Of a stretch of DNA of 64,000 bases, positions 61,076 to 64,000 are shown piece after piece. Below the pieces are notes generated by a model. That model did no database searches and was not told the DNA's origin. It worked only from the letters and a program-made list of their open reading frames with translations. The stretch comes from Thermocrinis sp. (lineage in GTDB: Bacteria; Aquificota; Aquificia; Aquificales; Aquificaceae). Each line of letters begins with the position of its first letter. Position 1 is the stretch's first letter. The position numbers and the translations under genes are program-made. The DNA lies in assembly GCA_028276475.1 (NCBI GenBank), contig JAPYWH010000001.1, positions 1-64,000 of the forward strand, in the 5' to 3' direction.

Positions 61076-61363
61076 GAGGTTGTTCTAAAAATACAAACCC
61101 ATTGATGCACGATGGCTTTTCCTCTAAAATCTAACCCTGATGTTTATTAGCCTACAGTTCAGGCTTGAACTAAAAAAAGAAGACAAAGAAAAACCCATAA
61201 AGCTTATGCGGTGCTTGGCAAGTTCTGAAGGTAGCCCTCCTCTTCCCTATTCTTGGATCTGAAGCCCGTATCAGTGGAGGAGGCGTGGGATAGGATGGGG
61301 AGTAGATTAGTCCCTTTAGAGGTTGGATGGGCGTCCAAAGGAGGGATTTTTTAGAACAACCTC
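61076..61363. mobile_element. MITE-like element with 16-bp perfect terminal inverted repeats and a TnpB-like N-terminal remnant
   Basis: GAGGTTGTTCTAAAAA (61076-61091) versus TTTTTAGAACAACCTC (61348-61363); internal ORF 61140-61262 MFISLQFRLELKKEDKEKPIKLMRC... Confidence 0.6.
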
Positions 61364-61368
61364 AGCGT

Positions 61369-61878
61369 TCAATAGTTTTTAGCCTTTGATGTAATGTAGC
61401 TGAGCACTTGGTTTGGGTCTCCCTGTGGGTCCACACCCCTGTAAATTTTCTCCACCTTTCCCTCCGGGTTTATTAAAACCGTATCCCTTGAGCACATACC
61501 AAAAAATAACTTAACTCCGTAAGCTTTGGCTACTTCGCCCTTTGGGTCCGAAAGTAAGCTATGCCTAAAGTTGTATTTTTCTTTGAACCTCTTTATAGCG
61601 GGCACATCGTCGGTGCTTACGCCAAATACCACCGCGTTGTTGGAAAGGAACTTATCATAAAGCCTTGAATACTCTTTGCCCTGCGCGGTGCATCCGGGAG
61701 TGTCCGCCTTTGGGTAAAAGTAAAGCACCACCCACTTGCCCCTGTATTGGGAAAGCTGAACCGGTTTGCCTTCTTCGTTTAAGAGATTAAAATTGTATGC
61801 AGACTGTCCTTCTTGAATTAGGTTCCCAGCCTCCACAAAGCCCAAAAAGGCAAGGAGTTTTATAAGAAGTGCTTTCAT
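61369..61878 (-). CDS. Peroxiredoxin (Bcp/PrxQ-like), exported or membrane-anchored
   Basis: YFYPKADTPGCTAQGKEYSRLYDKF; hydrophobic N-terminus. Confidence 0.93.
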   Translation of the reverse strand: MKALLIKLLAFLGFVEAGNLIQEGQSAYNFNLLNEEGKPVQLSQYRGKWVVLYFYPKADTPGCTAQGKEYSRLYDKFLSNNAVVFGVSTDDVPAIKRFKEKYNFRHSLLSDPKGEVAKAYGVKLFFGMCSRDTVLINPEGKVEKIYRGVDPQGDPNQVLSYITSKAKNY

Positions 61879-61904
61879 AGTGTTTTCTATTTTAAGCCTC
61901 CACG

Positions 61905-62624
61905 ATGATTTATCAAAGGCGAAAAATCGCAGGAGAAGATGTTAAAATAACCTTTGTGCGGTTTATCCTTCCTTGGTCCAAAAGGCAATCAAAGATAAAG
62001 CTAAGGGAAAAATACCCCGTTGGTTTGGAGGTTTATCCCTTCGAAGGACTCAATCCCAAAAGGATAGAGGTTATAAACTGCCTTGGCATTAACATGGAGG
62101 AGCCTTTGCCCCTTTGGAGGAGGCTAAAGGGAAGGTTTTGGGAAAGCTTGGAGTTTTGGGTTTTGCCTCCACCGGTGCAGGAGTTTATAGTGGAGAGCTC
62201 GGTCGTTCTTTCTCCCCTCTTTGGGCTATTAAAGGTGGATACGCCCATTCCCTACGCAGAGCAATCTTGGGAGGACCACTGTCAAGGTTCAAAGCTAAAA
62301 GACTGGTGGAAGGAATCCCTAAAACAGACCTCAAGGGAGCTCTTCAAAGACCAAGTGGTGGTCCCTCTTGTGGGAAGGCAGGAGGAAGGACTTCTGGACC
62401 TTGGAACCGCCCATAAGGTGGTGAGGTTTTTCTTTTACAAAAAAGGACAGAAAGTTACCAACCCTCAGCCCCACAGGGCATACCTTTTGAGATACATTGC
62501 AGAAAAGAGGCTGAGCTTAGAGGAGTTATCAAGGCTAAACTTTTACGATTACAAGGTAAAGGACATAGAAGAGAAGGGAAGGCTAATAAGGGTAATAGTG
62601 GAAGGGCAGGGGGCGTACATCTGA
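61905..62624 (+). CDS. Hypothetical protein
   Basis: 239-aa ORF on the coding strand with no overlapping competitor; no family recognised. Confidence 0.65.
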   Translation: MIYQRRKIAGEDVKITFVRFILPWSKRQSKIKLREKYPVGLEVYPFEGLNPKRIEVINCLGINMEEPLPLWRRLKGRFWESLEFWVLPPPVQEFIVESSVVLSPLFGLLKVDTPIPYAEQSWEDHCQGSKLKDWWKESLKQTSRELFKDQVVVPLVGRQEEGLLDLGTAHKVVRFFFYKKGQKVTNPQPHRAYLLRYIAEKRLSLEELSRLNFYDYKVKDIEEKGRLIRVIVEGQGAYI

Positions 62625-62636
62625 TAAACTATTAGC

Positions 62637-63578
62637 ATGCTCTCGGTGGTCATCCCCGCCTATAACGAAGAGGAAAACGTCCCCATACTTTACGAAAAGC
62701 TCAAAAAGGTCCTGGATGGCTTAGGGCAGGATTACGAGATCATCTTTGTGGATGATGGCTCCACTGATGGCACCTATCAAAGGCTAAAACAACTGGCGGA
62801 GAAGGACAGCCGGCTAAAAGTAATAAGGTTCAAAGGGAACTACGGACAGACCGCCGCCATGTCTGCGGGTTTTGAACACGCAAAGGGAGATGTGATCGTC
62901 ACCTTGGACGCAGACCTACAAAACGACCCCGAAGACATTCCAATACTGCTGGAAAAATTAAAGGAAGGCTATCATGTGGTAAGCGGATGGAGAAAGGACC
63001 GAAAGGACCCATTTTTATCAAGAAGGCTTCCCTCAATGATTGCCAACTGGCTCATATCCAAAATCACCGGCGTGCATCTTCATGACTACGGATGCACCCT
63101 AAAGGCATACAGGGCAGAGGTGGTAAAGGATCTGGAGCTCTTTGGAGACATGCACAGGTTTTTGCCCGCCCTTACCAAAAGGGGAGGTGCCAAGATCACG
63201 GAGGTGGTGGTAAGACATCATCCAAGGATGTTTGGAAAGTCCAAATACGGCATAGGAAGGACTGTTCGGGTTCTTTTGGACATAATGCTGGTAAAGTTCC
63301 TCAATGAGTACATCAACAAGCCCCTCTATATGTTTGGCAGTGTGGGCTTTTTGCTCCTTGGGTTGGGTCTTTTTAGCCTTTTTTACCTGATCTTTTTAAA
63401 GCTCTTTTTGGAGGAGCCCATAGGAAGGAGACCACTCTTAATCCTTAGCGTCCTTTTGATCCTTGCGGGCATACAGCTCATATCCACCGGGCTTTTGGCG
63501 GAGCTTTTGGTCCGGATATACTACAGGACAAAGGACGCAAAGCCTTACGTGATCCAAGAGAAGATAAACTTTGAATGA
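62637..63578 (+). CDS. Family 2 glycosyltransferase (DPM1/ArnC-like) with two C-terminal TM helices
   Basis: LSVVIPAYNEEENVPILYEKL; FVDDGSTDGT; VTLDADLQNDPEDIP. Confidence 0.95.
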   Translation: MLSVVIPAYNEEENVPILYEKLKKVLDGLGQDYEIIFVDDGSTDGTYQRLKQLAEKDSRLKVIRFKGNYGQTAAMSAGFEHAKGDVIVTLDADLQNDPEDIPILLEKLKEGYHVVSGWRKDRKDPFLSRRLPSMIANWLISKITGVHLHDYGCTLKAYRAEVVKDLELFGDMHRFLPALTKRGGAKITEVVVRHHPRMFGKSKYGIGRTVRVLLDIMLVKFLNEYINKPLYMFGSVGFLLLGLGLFSLFYLIFLKLFLEEPIGRRPLLILSVLLILAGIQLISTGLLAELLVRIYYRTKDAKPYVIQEKINFE

Positions 63579-64000
63579 GAAAACTTTTAAGACTTTTTGG
63601 ACTTGCCCAAGGAAATTGCTTAAACTGTGAAAAACCCGCAGTGGGAGAGGAGTTTTTGTGCGAAGACTGTCTAAAGGAGCTCAAACCTCAGCATCCCATG
63701 GAATATACGCACATTCCCTATGTTTTCTCTTACAGAGTTTTTGGAAGGTATGAAGGTGCAATAAAGAGTTTGATCCTTAATGCAAAGTTTGAGAACAACC
63801 CATACACCGCAAGGTTCTTGGGCAAGGTGGTAAAGGATTATCTTTGGCAGTACATAGACGAGATCCAGCCGGACATCATAACCTTTCCTGAGCTCAACCT
63901 TAGGAGGTTTTGGCTAAGAGGCTTCAATCAAGTGGAGGAAATTCTGAAGGGCGCAGAAGTTCCCTATCAGAGAATTTTTGAAAGGAAGGGCTTTGACCCG
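63575..64000 (+). CDS. ComF-family amidophosphoribosyltransferase-like protein (3' end outside window)
   Basis: Open to window edge: NCLNCEKPAVGEEFLCEDCLKEL (two CxxC), RRFWLRGFNQVEEIL. Confidence 0.85.
   Translation, partial: MRKLLRLFGLAQGNCLNCEKPAVGEEFLCEDCLKELKPQHPMEYTHIPYVFSYRVFGRYEGAIKSLILNAKFENNPYTARFLGKVVKDYLWQYIDEIQPDIITFPELNLRRFWLRGFNQVEEILKGAEVPYQRIFERKGFDP

Overview
The window looks like a chromosomal segment from a thermophilic Aquificales-type bacterium (inferred from gene content, not proven). It is densely packed with about 60 mostly housekeeping genes: topA, trmD, pdxJ, speD, coaD, rpoD, miaA, rseP, proA, trpB, comEC-like, dprA, proS, mreBCD-PBP2, gmk, rpoZ, hemL, infB, queE, tsaB, gatA, fabD, metG and an SRP RNA, plus two tRNAs. 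Accessory islands are: (i) a C-terminal fragment of a Type III Res-like helicase at the left edge; (ii) a small beta-class methyltransferase/nuclease pair in which both genes carry in-frame stops followed by plausible protein sequence; (iii) a large Type III-like Mod/Res pair; (iv) an HTH-ImmA/IrrE + DUF4411 (PIN) toxin-antitoxin-like pair; (v) a 288-bp inverted-repeat-bounded MITE-like element with a TnpB-like N-terminal remnant. The observations most worth a second look are the doubly interrupted M-R pair, a small sulfur-oxygenase-reductase-like protein, a non-canonical cytochrome-bd-like two-gene unit with a fused cytochrome c domain, widespread tail-to-tail overlap of convergent genes (9 of 11 pairs), apparent leaderless promoters calibrated by the SRP RNA promoter, and an SRP RNA that abuts the next start codon. 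I did not find a clearly new multi-gene defence system. All family calls come from reading the sequence; no searches were run.
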